Program-made: the position numbers and the translations under genes
Notes under the pieces: model-generated
Told to the model about the DNA's origin: nothing
Databases searched by the model: none
The model's input: only the letters and a program-made list of their open reading frames with translations
Shown: one piece after another, positions 1 through 11,463 of the stretch
Layout: every line of letters starts with the position of its first letter
Position numbering within the stretch: the first letter of the stretch is position 1
Source of the DNA: Xenopus tropicalis
Taxonomy: Eukaryota > Chordata > Amphibia > Anura > Pipidae
Length of the DNA: 64,000 nucleotides
Direction: 5' to 3'
Assembly: GCF_000004195.4 (NCBI RefSeq)
Contig: NC_030677.2
Location: forward strand, 57,232,222 to 57,296,221

Positions 1-239
1 GCAGTTTCAAAATATGTTCATAAAAAAAAGTTTCAAGTTTAGAAGGCCCTAAAATATTTTTTTTTCAATGACGTTACTGCTTCTATTGTGATATATATAT
101 TTCTATAAACAACATATACCAGATTCACACCTTTGGAGGCAGAGATATTCATTAAAAGGCTGTGGTGGCATTGGGCATTGGACCAGCATAGAAGCCTATC
201 AGATAAGGTGAAGTATTTTATAGCCTAATTCTTTCTTAA

Positions 240-715
240 AGGAGACATATTGGATAAATGGAAAAAACCCTAATTTTGTAGGCAATTATGAATAATATAT
301 GGTGCCGGTTTCAATTTGGGCTAAACATTAATCCTGTCTGTAAAAATGGCTCCTTTATTGCAGCTCCCTATAGATCCTATCAGTCTTCTGTCCCTGTTAC
401 AAATGAAGGGTGAACATCTCCTAACAATCCCTGCCAGAAGCACAGCAGGAGGGGGATAGCCAATTACAGACCTGCAGTCACACAAGGAAAGATCAGGTCA
501 GCCTAGCTGCTGATTGGTTCCTATCCTACAGAGCAGTGTACGGAGAGCCACTGGCTCCCCAGCTCATCCATAGAATTCAGCCAACAGGAAGTGGAACAGA
601 TGGGCGGGACTAGTGGGGTTTTGGTGGAATTTCTCAATAAATCAGTCAGAAACACAACTTTTTAAGCTCAATCCTTCTATATTTAGAGAAGTATAATTCA
701 CTGGTATATTCTTAA
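240..715. mobile_element. T2-like TTAA MITE, copy A
   Basis: It begins after TTAA (236-239) with AGGAGACATATTGG. The body (TAAAAATGGCTCC, then CAGGAAGTGGAACAGATGGG near 575-602) recurs in reverse orientation at about 8440-8902. The right end is not sharply defined. Non-coding and non-autonomous. Confidence 0.6.
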
Positions 716-723
716 TTTTTAGG

Positions 724-867
724 ATATATAGTTATATAGTTACATAGGGTTGAAAAAAGACCATTGTCCATCAAGTTCAACCCATCCGAGTAAACCCAGC
801 ACACAACCTATACTAACCAATCTATACACTCACATACATAAACTATATATATACAACCAGTAATACT
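724..867 (-). mobile_element. 5'-truncated CR1-like LINE 3' tail
   Basis: Read on the minus strand, this matches the tail at 27510-27628 and the shorter one at 29927-30016. Shared parts are GTTTATGTATGTGAGTGTAT, GTGCTGGGTTTACT, GATGGAC, TTTTTTCAACCC, and a terminal run of TATGTAAC-like octamers. Only the 3' untranslated tail remains. Confidence 0.7.
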
Positions 868-1898
868 AGTTAGGATATGTCTTCTTTAAGCTTTAGTTCT
901 CTAAATATTTAATCTTTATACAGCGACTACTAGATATGTATTTGCCTTTACATATACACAAACCTTGCCTGGTGATATTTGTGTGAATGTACAACATCTT
1001 GGCCTCCTATGCTGTATGGATAATCTGATTAAACCAATGGCTACAAATACATACAGGCAAAGGAGAACATTCCAATTCCCATATATAAATTGCCTGGGTG
1101 TGAATAAAATACACTGCATGGCTACACATAATCAAGAGTATTTATATGCATAGCTTCAAATGAAGAATAATTATCACATACTATATTTACAATGCGGTTC
1201 ATTTGCGGGGTGGGGGAGTATATTTTATCTATTTCTCTGTACAAACAAATCATAATCGTGCCTTCCTATTTCTACTTACTGTAAAAACCTAAGTAATCTT
1301 TTTTTTTTTTCTTTTAGAAAACGCTCGCATTACTTAAACCTGAAATACTAACAAAATATAGAGAGATTAGTGTGAAGTCACTGGACCAAGTGTTAGGTTT
1401 TCCCTATAACTCCAATCTGTGCATACTTCTAATTTCCATTCAGACGCGATTAGTGAGTTACAAAGGTTGCTGATAATGGTTTTCCCCATTTACCTCGGAC
1501 CTACACGCCTGCATGCAGATACGCGCATCACCCGACGCGACCCAACGTTGCTTCTTTCCCTCGTACCAGCCATATCTGCTTTATTTATTATAAACATTTT
1601 CTTGAAAGTGTCTTTATAATGAAACTGTCGTTGGAGAACACAGCAGATACGTGGCCAGGGTACTTCACCCTGCACAACCCCTGCCCGACACTTCTCCAGT
1701 GACTTATCTGTCGCTTCTGAAGTTCTTTCCCACAGCACGACTACACCACACAGCAGCCTGCTGGCTCTCTCGCCAGACTGGAAGCTCTGGGCACCACGTG
1801 ACGGCTGTCATGTGACCGGCTGATGTCACGCTGACATCACGCCTCCTTTTCTCTGCATGGAAACTAGACAGCACCGTGCTCAGACTGCCTGTCACTCA

Positions 1899-1941
1899 GC
1901 TGCCGCCGCCGCCGCCACCGCCGCCGCTGTTGCTGCTGCTT
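1899..1941. repeat. Compound triplet repeat GCC/GCT
   Basis: A run of (CCG/GCC) units broken once by CACC is followed by GCTGTTGCTGCTGCT. It lies in the promoter island about 260 bases upstream of the inferred start of transcription. Interrupted triplet tracts of this kind vary in length between alleles. Confidence 0.85.
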
Positions 1942-2172
1942 TCAATGCAAGTATTGGCCGGGCTGCACCGGGTCTGTCTGGCAGCCCAGACACTTGCCGG
2001 GAGCAATCCAGTGCATGAAGACCCCGGGCAGGGCTGACCGCTGCCGGCAATCCCAGCTTATGTAACGAGTCCCTTTGCAGCTGCATAGTGTTGTGAGGAA
2101 AAGTGCAATCCTGCTGTAAGGAAAGAGGAAATAAGAGCATGTTGGGAGGAGAGAGAAGACACCAGCGCGGGA

Positions 2173-2178
2173 TATAAA
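2173..2178 (+). promoter_or_regulatory. TATA-like box
   Basis: TATAAA lies within GGGATATAAAGGAC in the GC-rich island, about 420 bases before the inferred exon 1 donor. It would place initiation near 2200-2210. CpG-island promoters often initiate at several sites without TATA, so this is tentative. Confidence 0.35.
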
Positions 2179-2204
2179 GGACATGCGAGAGTCGGGACAG
2201 ATTT

Positions 2205-2599
2205 GCAGCGGCAGACTAAAAAGTTGCCACCTTGATGGTGCGACTCTGCGCAGCCCCGAAGGAGTTTATTAGAGACAGCGACAAGTTGGATGTGTTGATC
2301 TCTGATTTCATTTGCCTGTCAGGCGCCGCCAAACTGCCCCAGTGTTTTGCTGGGGTCGGAGGGTGTGACTGGACACGTTGGTGGAGCTGTCACCCATAGG
2401 AGAGCATTGGGGGACACCCGTCTGTCTGTGGGAGTGGAAATGACACATTAACGCTGCCTCTTTGCCTTTAATGGTTGCCTTGGCTGTGGATCGGTGTATT
2501 GGGATCATTCTATACAGCGGGCGAATAAAATCAATAGGTTCCAGCCTGGGGGGTGTGTGTGTTTGTGGTGGGAGCAGCCGGCCATGGCATAGACACAAG
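2205..2599 (+). other. nr3c2: Probable untranslated exon 1 of nr3c2
   Basis: In vertebrates nr3c2 begins with one or more untranslated exons in a CpG-rich region. Here the GC-rich block has a strong donor, ACACAAG/GTGAGT, with the exon ending at 2599. The 5' end is only a guess, set about 30 bases after a TATAAA at 2173-2178. Joining 2599 to 11464 gives CAAG-GC-ATGG around the start codon, which places G at -3 and G at +4, a favourable context. The leader would contain five upstream ATGs (2235, 2290, 2440, 2471, 2584). No transcript evidence is available; another first exon upstream is possible. Confidence 0.45.
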
Positions 2600-3180
2600 G
2601 TGAGTGTGCACCGAGCTGCTTTCCGCCTGGGAATGCCATAGTGCAAAGTCCATGCTGGATTAGGGAGAGGGGGAGGACGAGCTCACACCATTTAACACGT
2701 TCACTTCCTGGCAGCTAAAGTCGCCACTGGCCACTGTTTCAGTCGCACTTTCAGTTCAGCCCCAGTCTGCAAACCCGTGGGGGAGGGGGTGTAGAGACTT
2801 GTAGTTCAATGACATCTGGAGGACTGCAGACGGTGTATACCTGGCACAGTATAGGCTTGCTGTGTGTCCGTCTGCTCAAGGGTTAAACGGCAGCCAGACG
2901 TGCGACCCACTTGTGTGACTGCTCTCTACTTTCCACGCACGACTCTCACTTGTCACCTGCCAGTCTCCTGCTGTGTCAGCCCTGTATTTATAGCGGAATT
3001 ATTCCCACAATGCTGCTGCTGCTTGGCCAGGCTTAGCCCAATGTTTCTCCGTACCATTCACTGGATGGGAGATGTTTCATTTTGGCCTGAAATCTCGTCT
3101 TTTTTCGGTCTGTGTGTTGCTTTGACTTATTAGTCTGTTATTGCGTCATAAAACCTGGCTTAGACATAGGAAGTGTAAAG

Positions 3181-3217
3181 GTGTGTGTGTGTGTGTGTCT
3201 GTGTGTTTGTGTCTGTA
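3181..3217. repeat. (GT)n microsatellite
   Basis: Interrupted GT dinucleotide run (GTGTGTG, TCTGTGTGTTTGTGTC) in intron 1. Confidence 0.85.
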
Positions 3218-3489
3218 CTGTACTCCTCTGTCGCCCCCCTTCACAGTCAGTTCCGACTAATGCCCTGGAGTCTGCCTGCTACTGTATATGTGTGTGTGAC
3301 AACTTTGTAAATGTGTGATTGCTCTGTGTGTGATTCGAGTGTGTGAGATTCTCCTTTACACATGAAACAGGACAGTTTGCTGTTTTCTGTAGTAAAGCTC
3401 ATGACAATGTCAGCTTCTGTATATGTGTATAAGGTCATATAGCAATCCAGAGGGGGATTGTTTATACAGCACTTACTAAAAACACACAC

Positions 3490-3490
3490 G

Positions 3491-3519
<29 letters not shown>
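3490..3519. repeat. (TA)n microsatellite
   Basis: About 15 uninterrupted TA units after ACACACACG. Confidence 0.95.
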
Positions 3520-3521
<2 letters not shown>

Positions 3522-6500
3522 TTTTTCTGGTCATTCACCTGATATGGGATACACCCTTATCTTTTTGCCTAATGGAAATTTCCAGTCTGTGTAAGTGGAA
3601 TGATATGTCAGTGCCATGCATTATTGCAAGGAGAGAGTTGCACTTGGACGTCATACACAACTGCAGAAGAAATCTCAGGGCACCCGGCTTTGTGCCAAAT
3701 GGCTACAGGCCTGTGTGGCTCACCTTGATGCAGGTGGAGCTGCAACAAAGGAGACTGTCATTGTTTTTATTTGAATCACTGACATTTTTTTTTCAGTTTC
3801 TCGTTATACCTGTTAGGTCAAAGAGAGATTTCAAAATCTGGGCAGACTAATATCTTGCTCTGGAGAATAAAAAGGCGTTTTGTGAAAGAAGAGGCTGTGC
3901 TTCTTTTAACAACCTGATTTTCTTTTTTCTTAAATATAGTAATTACATGCTTCTGTTTTCTTTTGCAGTTGGTTTTGGGTTAATCTTATGTTTATCTAAT
4001 GTTTCAGAAGCAGTAAAACTATTCTGTGAAGATGGGTTACAGATAGGCAATGTGTTGAAGACCAAAGGTACTTTGTAGGCGGGATAGAGTAAAGCCTATT
4101 ATTTAACAATTATTTTCAGTCCCTTCCCTTTTGGCGGTATTAGCAATGAAAACCTGAATCCATCATTACATCATAGATACAGAAGGATCTATTATACAGA
4201 AAGCTCCAAAAATGCATCATTGCAAAGAATTAAAACAAATATATTTATATATTTTTTTTTTAATCTTAATGTTTCTTAATAGACATGATCTTGCACTTGA
4301 TAAAATTCACATTTAAGGAAAAACAATTCAGTTTTTACAATAAATGTTTACATGTTTACTACTACCAGCAAGAAATAATGCTCATTTATACAGAATAAAA
4401 CAGGTCCCAAATATTACATGCCTGTAGTTGTAAACAAAAGTACTATTCATATAAGGCAGTTAATGCACATTATACTTTATGATGAGTTTGCCAGGCTGAA
4501 CCAAAAGGTAGATGTGCTTATGCCTAGTGGAGAACTACTGATTATTTTGGTTATTTATAGTTACACTTTGTAATGATTTACAATGAAGTGGATACTTTAG
4601 ATATATGCACCCCTCAGTTATTGTAATATGGAGTGCTTTTTTTGCAGAAAGAAAAAGTAAAAAAAAAATGACTGGAACAGATGTGTAGAAAATAGTTTGC
4701 AAACTGTACAAGGAATTACAGATTACAGTGTCTAGGAGTGATACAGTGTGAGGGTATAGGAAATACAGAGGGAGTTGCTGCATGCATTTCTACAGAGCTT
4801 TTCTGCAGAAGGAAAGGTTTACAGTCAATGTCGCAGCAGTCTAATATATGTTTCCATAGGGCTCATTGGTCTCACTGAAAGGGTTAAATTCTGTGTCGCA
4901 GCAACTTAATATCAGTCATGCCACCCCGCTTGTAACTGACAAGTTGGTCTAGCCAGTGAAATGGCTGGGAATGTGGAAGGAGTGTCAATGACAGAGGGGA
5001 AGGACAGGACCCACGTAACATTTGCTATGGGATCTGATGTTTAACCTTTGCTCTCTCAATGTACAGTTGTAGTAAATTGCATGCAGTATAGGAAAAGGGG
5101 ATGGCTGTTCTTACTGTAACTAGTGTTAAGCAACTATGAGAAAAGCATTTTATTTGGTGTATATTTTCCTTACTGGTAGAGCTGGAGTTAAATAAATTGT
5201 ACACTCCTTCTTCTCCTCCTCCTCCTCCCACCTCCTCTACCTCCACCACTGGGCACACACAGACAGACCAATGCCAAGCCTGCTACTGTTTGCAAACTAA
5301 AGCTAATCTGTCTCTAGCACTATACCTGGGCACCTGGGCTCTATGAGAGACTGGATGCAAAAGGAAGGGGGAGGGAGGAGAGCAAATGACAAGTAGGGCC
5401 TAATGCAGGTAGAGGACAGGTGCAAACATCCGACCTTGCGAAGTGAGTCCCTGTCTCTATTTTGGGAAGACGTTAATTCCCTACTGTTCAAGGTCTAGAC
5501 AGTAAAGGCGTATTAATAAATCTATGGAAAACTCTGGAGAATAGCAGGGAATCTATTGCTTATGCAGGTTTATGTCTTATTACTATACAGACTGTGTATG
5601 TATTTGTATTTTCTTTTTAAAAATACACTCTTTCTTTTGAAAGGTCTATTGTGCCTTTGATCTATATTTCCTACAATTTTATTTTTTATCACTGGCATTT
5701 GTCTTGCATATGTGGGTAAAGTAAGTTGAGTTCTGTTTATTTTTTACTGAAATCATCATTGGGATCATAAAGTAATCAGGCCCTTACTTTATTGCATGAT
5801 CATTCTGTATTGCATGAAAACAAGTTCAGCCCTGTACCATGCCATTTTCATAAGTTTCCTTTGATAATGTTAATTTACATTTCCCCATGAAGACCAAGAT
5901 TATTGTAATGTATATCTTTTTTTAGTAGTTGTTAATGAATTTCTGTCGGTATGTAACTATGTCAGCCCATCCCGTTCACACATGTGTGCTTTTAAGTATC
6001 CTGTACAGTAGTATAGATTATGATTGGGACTCTTGAATTTTTATTATAACTATTGGGGGTTATTTCTAGCTTTCCTTTAAAATGTAGATGCCAACATTTG
6101 ATCCATTGTAAAACAACAAGCACAGTCTCCAAAATAGAAGCATGTATACTCATAGTGAAGTTACATTTAGTTAGACAAGGCAATTTACACACACACACAA
6201 AAAATATATATATATAATATTTAGTGTTTTTTGCAGACACATTTGGGGCTTTCGTACAGGTTGCAATCTAGTCATAGTAAGTACTAGTCATAGTAAGACT
6301 AATAAGTCTGCACCATTGGTGGGGTTGGAATAGCATCTATCCAGTGAAAAATTGTAGGGATGTGGTTTAGGTGCTTCCAAACTTGATCATAGTCACATGG
6401 AAATCTGCAGTGTGGGTTGGGCTTCAGCTCGGTCTGTGTCCCGAATTTCTTGCATTTCAAGACATAGTTGTCCTTCCCATTTTATGGTTAAGATTATTAT

Positions 6501-7369
6501 TAACCTAATAAAAGAACATAAATTCACAGTTCCTTTGTCAGAATTTTGTTGTTTACACCACTATACTACACTACCCTACTATGCTGTCCACCGATTTGGC
6601 CCACAGCCTGTGTACAGTATTAGTAAATCTACACTTACGTATTAATTCTATCAATAAGAATTTGCAGCAGGGGAAGGTATAAACATAAAATAACATAGCA
6701 TTACATTGTTTCTAAATCCACTGAGTAACAGTGCATTTTATTTGCATTGCCGAAGGATATAGGACAGAATACCAAAACTGCATTATTTTTAAAAATGTAT
6801 TTAGTATCATCTCACCCAGTCTAATTATTTGCATTACAAAATAAGTGCATCATTGCAGCAACCCAATTCAATAAAAGTTTGCTTTCAGTATTGCAGGCTG
6901 ATCATAATTTATTGGTGGCTGGTTGCAGTGGGTAATATTGTGCATTTTTGCATCTATGTATTTTGAAAAAAATATTAGTAACTATCCTAGCAGAGCTGGA
7001 ATGTTTGAGGGTTTGAGTTTGATGGTTTTTATTAGCAGTTTGGCCCGGTCTCATCTCTACAATTGGCTACATTATTAAGGAACAATAGAGATTAAAGACA
7101 AGTAGTTCTTATATAAAAGTGTAATTTATTTTGTGTATGAAGCCACCTGTAAAAAGAATTGAATGCACCATTTATGCCATTTTAGGTCAATTTATTGTGA
7201 TGGCACAAATGATAACAAATGGCACATACACTTGCATTTAGTTAGTTTCTGTTAATAGAAAAAAAAGCAAAATTCAGGACCCACAAATTTTGGCCTGAAA
7301 GGCATCATAATTGTGAAAAAAAAAATTGGGGGGGGAAGGGGGGGTCATTGGGGATCTCTAGGCTAAGGC

Positions 7370-7741
7370 TTAAGCTAGGCATACGTGTTAAGATTTTTAA
7401 AAGATCTTTTCGTTATCGTAGGGCCAAGCTTATCTTCAAATGATTGTTTAAAAGTACAATTTGTCTATCAACAAAAATGATCATTTCAAGCAATATTGTC
7501 TAGTTGAAGCTAGAAAAACTACCTGCTTCATCCTGCAAACTGTAAAAATGAAGAAATTTAATTCTTAAAAACAAAAAATTTCAAACCTGCCCGATCAATT
7601 TTCTGACTGATATCAGATGAAAGATCGCTAGGTGTATGATTGTCAGTGCACACTAACCTTGCAATAATTTGATGGTTTTGTCAGATTGCCCTAAATTGGT
7701 TGTTAAGTAGAGGAAAATCTCTACGTGTGTGGCCAGCTTAA
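7370..7741. mobile_element. TTAA-flanked MITE, 'ggccatacac' group
   Basis: Terminal inverted repeats TTAAGCTAGGCATACGTG on the left and CGTGTGTGGCCAGCTTAA on the right are flanked by TTAA at both ends (7370-7373, 7738-7741). The body is AT-rich and non-coding. Confidence 0.75.
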
Positions 7742-8439
7742 TAAAGTAGCATCTTGCATACAAAAGGACATTAGGGCTTAAGTACATCTGCAAGTGCAGG
7801 TGTATAATAAGCCCTAATTTCCCCCCACTTTCCTTAAAGATACTTGCTACAAAATGCACTTCTTTCATTTCCATCCTGCCTTCTGCTCCAAATTATGTGC
7901 TGCATCCTATTGATGTAGGGAAGCCCTGCAGCTACTGCCACCTCCTGTCCAGGGTCCCCTTCATTCTCAGCATCAATAGGCGCAGAACACTTGCGTCTAA
8001 AGAGTCGGGCGCAGACATCACTTGAATAATAAAGTGTTGCAAGCGGACTGGCAAACGTACATACATTTGCATCCAATTTGCGACAAAATGCGGGAGCAGC
8101 TTTGGTAACCCCACAATAGGGGTAGTCGCAGCACAATTGCCTCAAGCATCACCTCTATGCAACTGCAGTGATGCCAGAATAATGGGGGAAAACTCTGCAT
8201 TGTGGGAAAAAATTATGGCGATTGCACTTTGCTCACTCCACTCCATAGGAAGGATATGAATGGCCTTAATAAAGGTTTGAAATTAAACTTTTGAAAGGAA
8301 TGAAACAATTTAGATTTGAGGAAAGATTAACAGTTGGATTAGAGGTTCTTGTGAAGGTACAATATAGCTTTTTACAATTACATTATGGCATTGTATACAA
8401 TTGCAGAGAATGCAGATGATTCTGTAGGGTGCAATGAGA

Positions 8440-8902
8440 CTGTGGCATTTTCTGCCAGCTGATTTTGTGATTCAGTGAGATTTTTTGTGTGTAAAAAAAC
8501 AAGAATGTTTGTGCATTATACTCTTTTAAATATAAAAGGAATGTGTGTAAAAGATCTTTTTCAGGCTGATTAATTGAAAATTTCTGCAAAACCCATCTGT
8601 TCCACTTCCTGCTGCCTTTCTTCCTGGGTTGTGCATGGGTACCGACGGCACTCAATACACTGCACTGCAGGATACTGACCTGATAGGCAATGAACCCTGT
8701 CTTTGCTTGTGTGACTGCAGGGCTGTGATTGGCTATCCCTACCTACTGTGCTTCTATTGTAGCAGATCTATGTGGGGCTCCAATAAAGGGGACATTTTTA
8801 TAGTTAATGATTGTTTTAAGACCAAAGTAAAACAGGCACCATATGTTTTTTATTATTGCTTACAAGACTAGGGATTTCTACTTATGCTATACGTCTCCTT
8901 TG
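8440..8902. mobile_element. T2-like TTAA MITE, copy B (inverted to copy A)
   Basis: Its reverse complement aligns with 240-715, sharing GGTGCC-GTTT, TAAAAATG-CYCCTTTATTG, CTGCAGTCACACAAG, and CAGGAAGTGGAACAGATGGG. The right end reads CGTCTCCTTTG, a decayed form of the terminus of copy A. It lies in intron 1. Confidence 0.65.
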
Positions 8903-9060
8903 TCTTTTTGGAAGAGCCAAATATTTAGGGCTATGGTTTGTCTATATGTATTTACACACATATAAAGCACAAACACACCAAAACACAGCACTCAGCAGCG
9001 ACTATCAAAGTGATTTCAAAGTAAAATTTCCAACATTTGGATCACAAACTGTAATCTTCA

Positions 9061-9386
9061 GTGAAAGTGATACTGACATGAATCAAAAATATGTACATTA
9101 AAAGTTACCTTAAGGTCATGCTAATCATTTTTTGCTGATGGGGCTGCTTTTGTAAGTAATTGTTAGTGGATTTCCTAAACCACTTTCCACTTATAGCTTC
9201 TAATGCTAATGGTCTACTGCTGCACAAATATGGCAGCCCCCTCATAGAGGAACATGGGGGATCAGATAGGTAATGTAAAAACTTTGGGCAAATACTTTTA
9301 TGGCAAAATTCTAAAGCACATGCAAAGACAGTTTTATAATACATTTTAAAAAATTGTTTAATATTAGGTGTCAGTATCCCTTTTAA
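9061..9386. mobile_element. T2-type MITE
   Basis: Inverted ends GAAAGTGATACTGACAT (left) and TGTCAGTATCCCTTTTAA (right), with TTAA at 9383-9386. Non-coding body of about 325 bp. Confidence 0.65.
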
Positions 9387-11115
9387 GTCAGTGCTGTGTT
9401 CCTGTAAATGTTTCTTACCTGCACCCATGCAAGCTGATACTTTTCAATTGGAAGTAGTCCTCTTAGTTGCTGTATGCATACATGTTTTCTACCCTTTATT
9501 TGTATACCTCTACATATATATATATGTGTGTGTGTTTGTGTAACTGAAAAGTAATAGAGATGGCAAATACGGAAGTCTCTTATTTTTACTTACTGAAGAG
9601 CATTGCTGCTAGTATGGCTAGTTCTGCAAGTATTGTGTGACCTGTTTTTGTCACTTGTAACCATGCTGCTGCCTGTACTGGTGATACAAATACTTAGCCC
9701 CAAGAGTTTGGGACTGGCAGGCGATTCCTTCAAATATCAGTGCCAAGCTGACTCATTGTGATTTGGTGATTTCAGATTTGTTGTGAATGTCATATCATGT
9801 CCTTGTTGAACTGTATAAGCCATATTCTGGCCTGAGCTGACTGCACCTCCCAAATAAGTTGGGAGAAGATGCAGCCTGCTAGGTTCACGTTTTGTGACCA
9901 ATGCTTACATTGACTCATAAGTTGAATTTTAAAAGTTTAACATGACACCTGCATGAGAAAAGATGCTGGGCCATGTGTTGCCTCATCTTAGCAGCCTTGC
10001 AGTGCTGGGGTTCTTAATATGATTTCAACCAGGGTGCTATCTTCAAGGAATTTCTTTTCTCTGTGTCTGCAAGGAGTTTATCGGGTACTCTGGTTTCTTT
10101 CCACACAATGTCAGGTTTATCGATTCCTGATGAAATTGACTAGTTTGTGATAGAAAACTTTGGTTGTAAGATCCAGTTAGGCAGTGGCAAATAAAAAAGG
10201 AAAGACCTGTTTAAACATGTTGTTGCTCTAAAGGCTAATACATAAAGAATTGTACATAAAAGGATCATGCACTACGTAAATGAAAAAAAAAATCACATGT
10301 AATATGGCGAACAGATCACTTCTCCAGGGTTCCTGCACATAAGAAATGTTGTAAAAACCTTTTATATATTATTTCCACCGATTACTGCTGCACCAGATTC
10401 AGTGGGAGTTTGGTTTTATTGATCCCACAGATTCTGGCACCAATACTAACATAGAAACAAAGTTAGCATGGCTTTTCCTTATGAAGTTTTTCTTGTTTGT
10501 TTTTTTAGCACTGACTGTAAGTTAATTAGGCACATCTGCCACAAATTTATTTGGGGTGTGATAGTTGCAGTGGCCAGCTACTTACCCATGTCCCTTCAGT
10601 GTCCAAGTTCTCCTATTTTAAAACCCTATAGAAGTTATGTTAAAAATGCCTGAATTCTGTACTCTTGGACTAGCCAGCTTCCCTCCATTTTTTCCTGATC
10701 TTCTGCAAGCTGGTTCCTTCTTTGGAGCAGCTAGATGTTTTGTTACTTTTGTGCTAATTCAGGCATTGATTTAAGGTTTCTATACATCAGAGATAATAAA
10801 TCAGCCTTCTGGAAGCAGCCCATCTTAAATTCATAGTCTTTTGGTGTGTGTTCATGCATAAGATGTATGTATATTTATTTGTGTGTATATCTATCTAGTC
10901 ATGATTATTTTGTAAGTTATAGTCATATAAAAAGTGTTTGGTGATGTTATCGGTTGTAATTCATAAATAGTGTAATTTCTTTCACATGACTGACTAAAAC
11001 TTATGTATTATTAAAAATACAGTACCCCCCCCGTTGTAATATAAGGAGTCACCTGTATATGATCATGGAAATTCTCGGATATCCTTATACTTTAGAATAG
11101 GGGGTACAATATTCA

Positions 11116-11118
<3 letters not shown>

Positions 11119-11152
<34 letters not shown>
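11119..11152. repeat. (TA)n microsatellite
   Basis: About 16 TA units between TTCACTG and GTACAGTGC. Confidence 0.95.
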
Positions 11153-11156
<4 letters not shown>

Positions 11157-11303
11157 AGTGCACTGAATTTCCAGTTCAGCTGAAATCAAGACCTTTTTTT
11201 GCAGTATTTGGCCAAATCCGAATGCCTAAAATGATAAACTGAATCTGAACTGAACTGAAACTTTTTAGGTGAAATCCTAAAATTATGGATTTAGTGCACC
11301 CCC
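11157..11303. mobile_element. Foldback MITE, 'gtgcaccgaatcc' family
   Basis: Ends AGTGCACTGAATTTCC and GGATTTAGTGCACCCCCC are inverted relatives, and the body has paired CTGAATCTGAACTGAAC-type sequence. Related copies lie at 22793, 47300 and 50944. This copy sits only about 160 bp upstream of the exon 2 acceptor. Confidence 0.6.
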
Positions 11304-11463
11304 CGAAAAAAATATAAATAAATATATACATACACACAGTTCCTGCTCTTCTACTCATTTATGTTAAAAAAAAAAAAAAAAACATGTTTAAAAGTCATCA
11401 ATGAAGTTAAATAAGGTAACTATAAGTTTTTACTAGTGAAAGCTAAATATCTTATCTTTTCAG

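Larger units (their letters stand above)
1..1739. other. Upstream flank of nr3c2
   Basis: AT-rich non-coding sequence. It contains a MITE (240-715) and a retroelement 3' tail (724-867). No open frame resembles a known protein. The remaining parts (1-230, 870-1739) show no recognisable gene or repeat apart from a poly-T/C run near 1300-1316. Confidence 0.7.
1740..2660 (+). promoter_or_regulatory. GC-rich promoter island of nr3c2
   Basis: Against a very AT-rich background this stretch is rich in G+C and CpG, lies directly before the inferred first exon and has no transposon hallmarks. It contains CACGTG at 1795-1800, CATGTG within TCATGTGAC at 1808-1816, a facing pair TGATGTCA (1821-1828) and TGACATCA (1832-1839), a triplet tract (1899-1941), and TATAAA at 2173-2178. 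Its position and composition support promoter function. The individual factor sites are inferred from motif matches only. Confidence 0.6.
2600..11463 (+). other. nr3c2: nr3c2 intron 1
   Basis: Runs from the GTGAGT donor at 2600 to the TTTTCAG acceptor ending at 11463, if the exon 1 call is right. Within it 2660-3180, 3850-7369, 7742-8440 and 9390-11115 hold no gene and no repeat I could name, apart from short A/T runs and a G-rich run near 7328-7344. Confidence 0.5.

Noticed and set aside
3458..3850. 130-codon open frame on the plus strand
   Set aside because: It begins in a (TA)n microsatellite (a run of Tyr-Ile) and has no recognisable domain.
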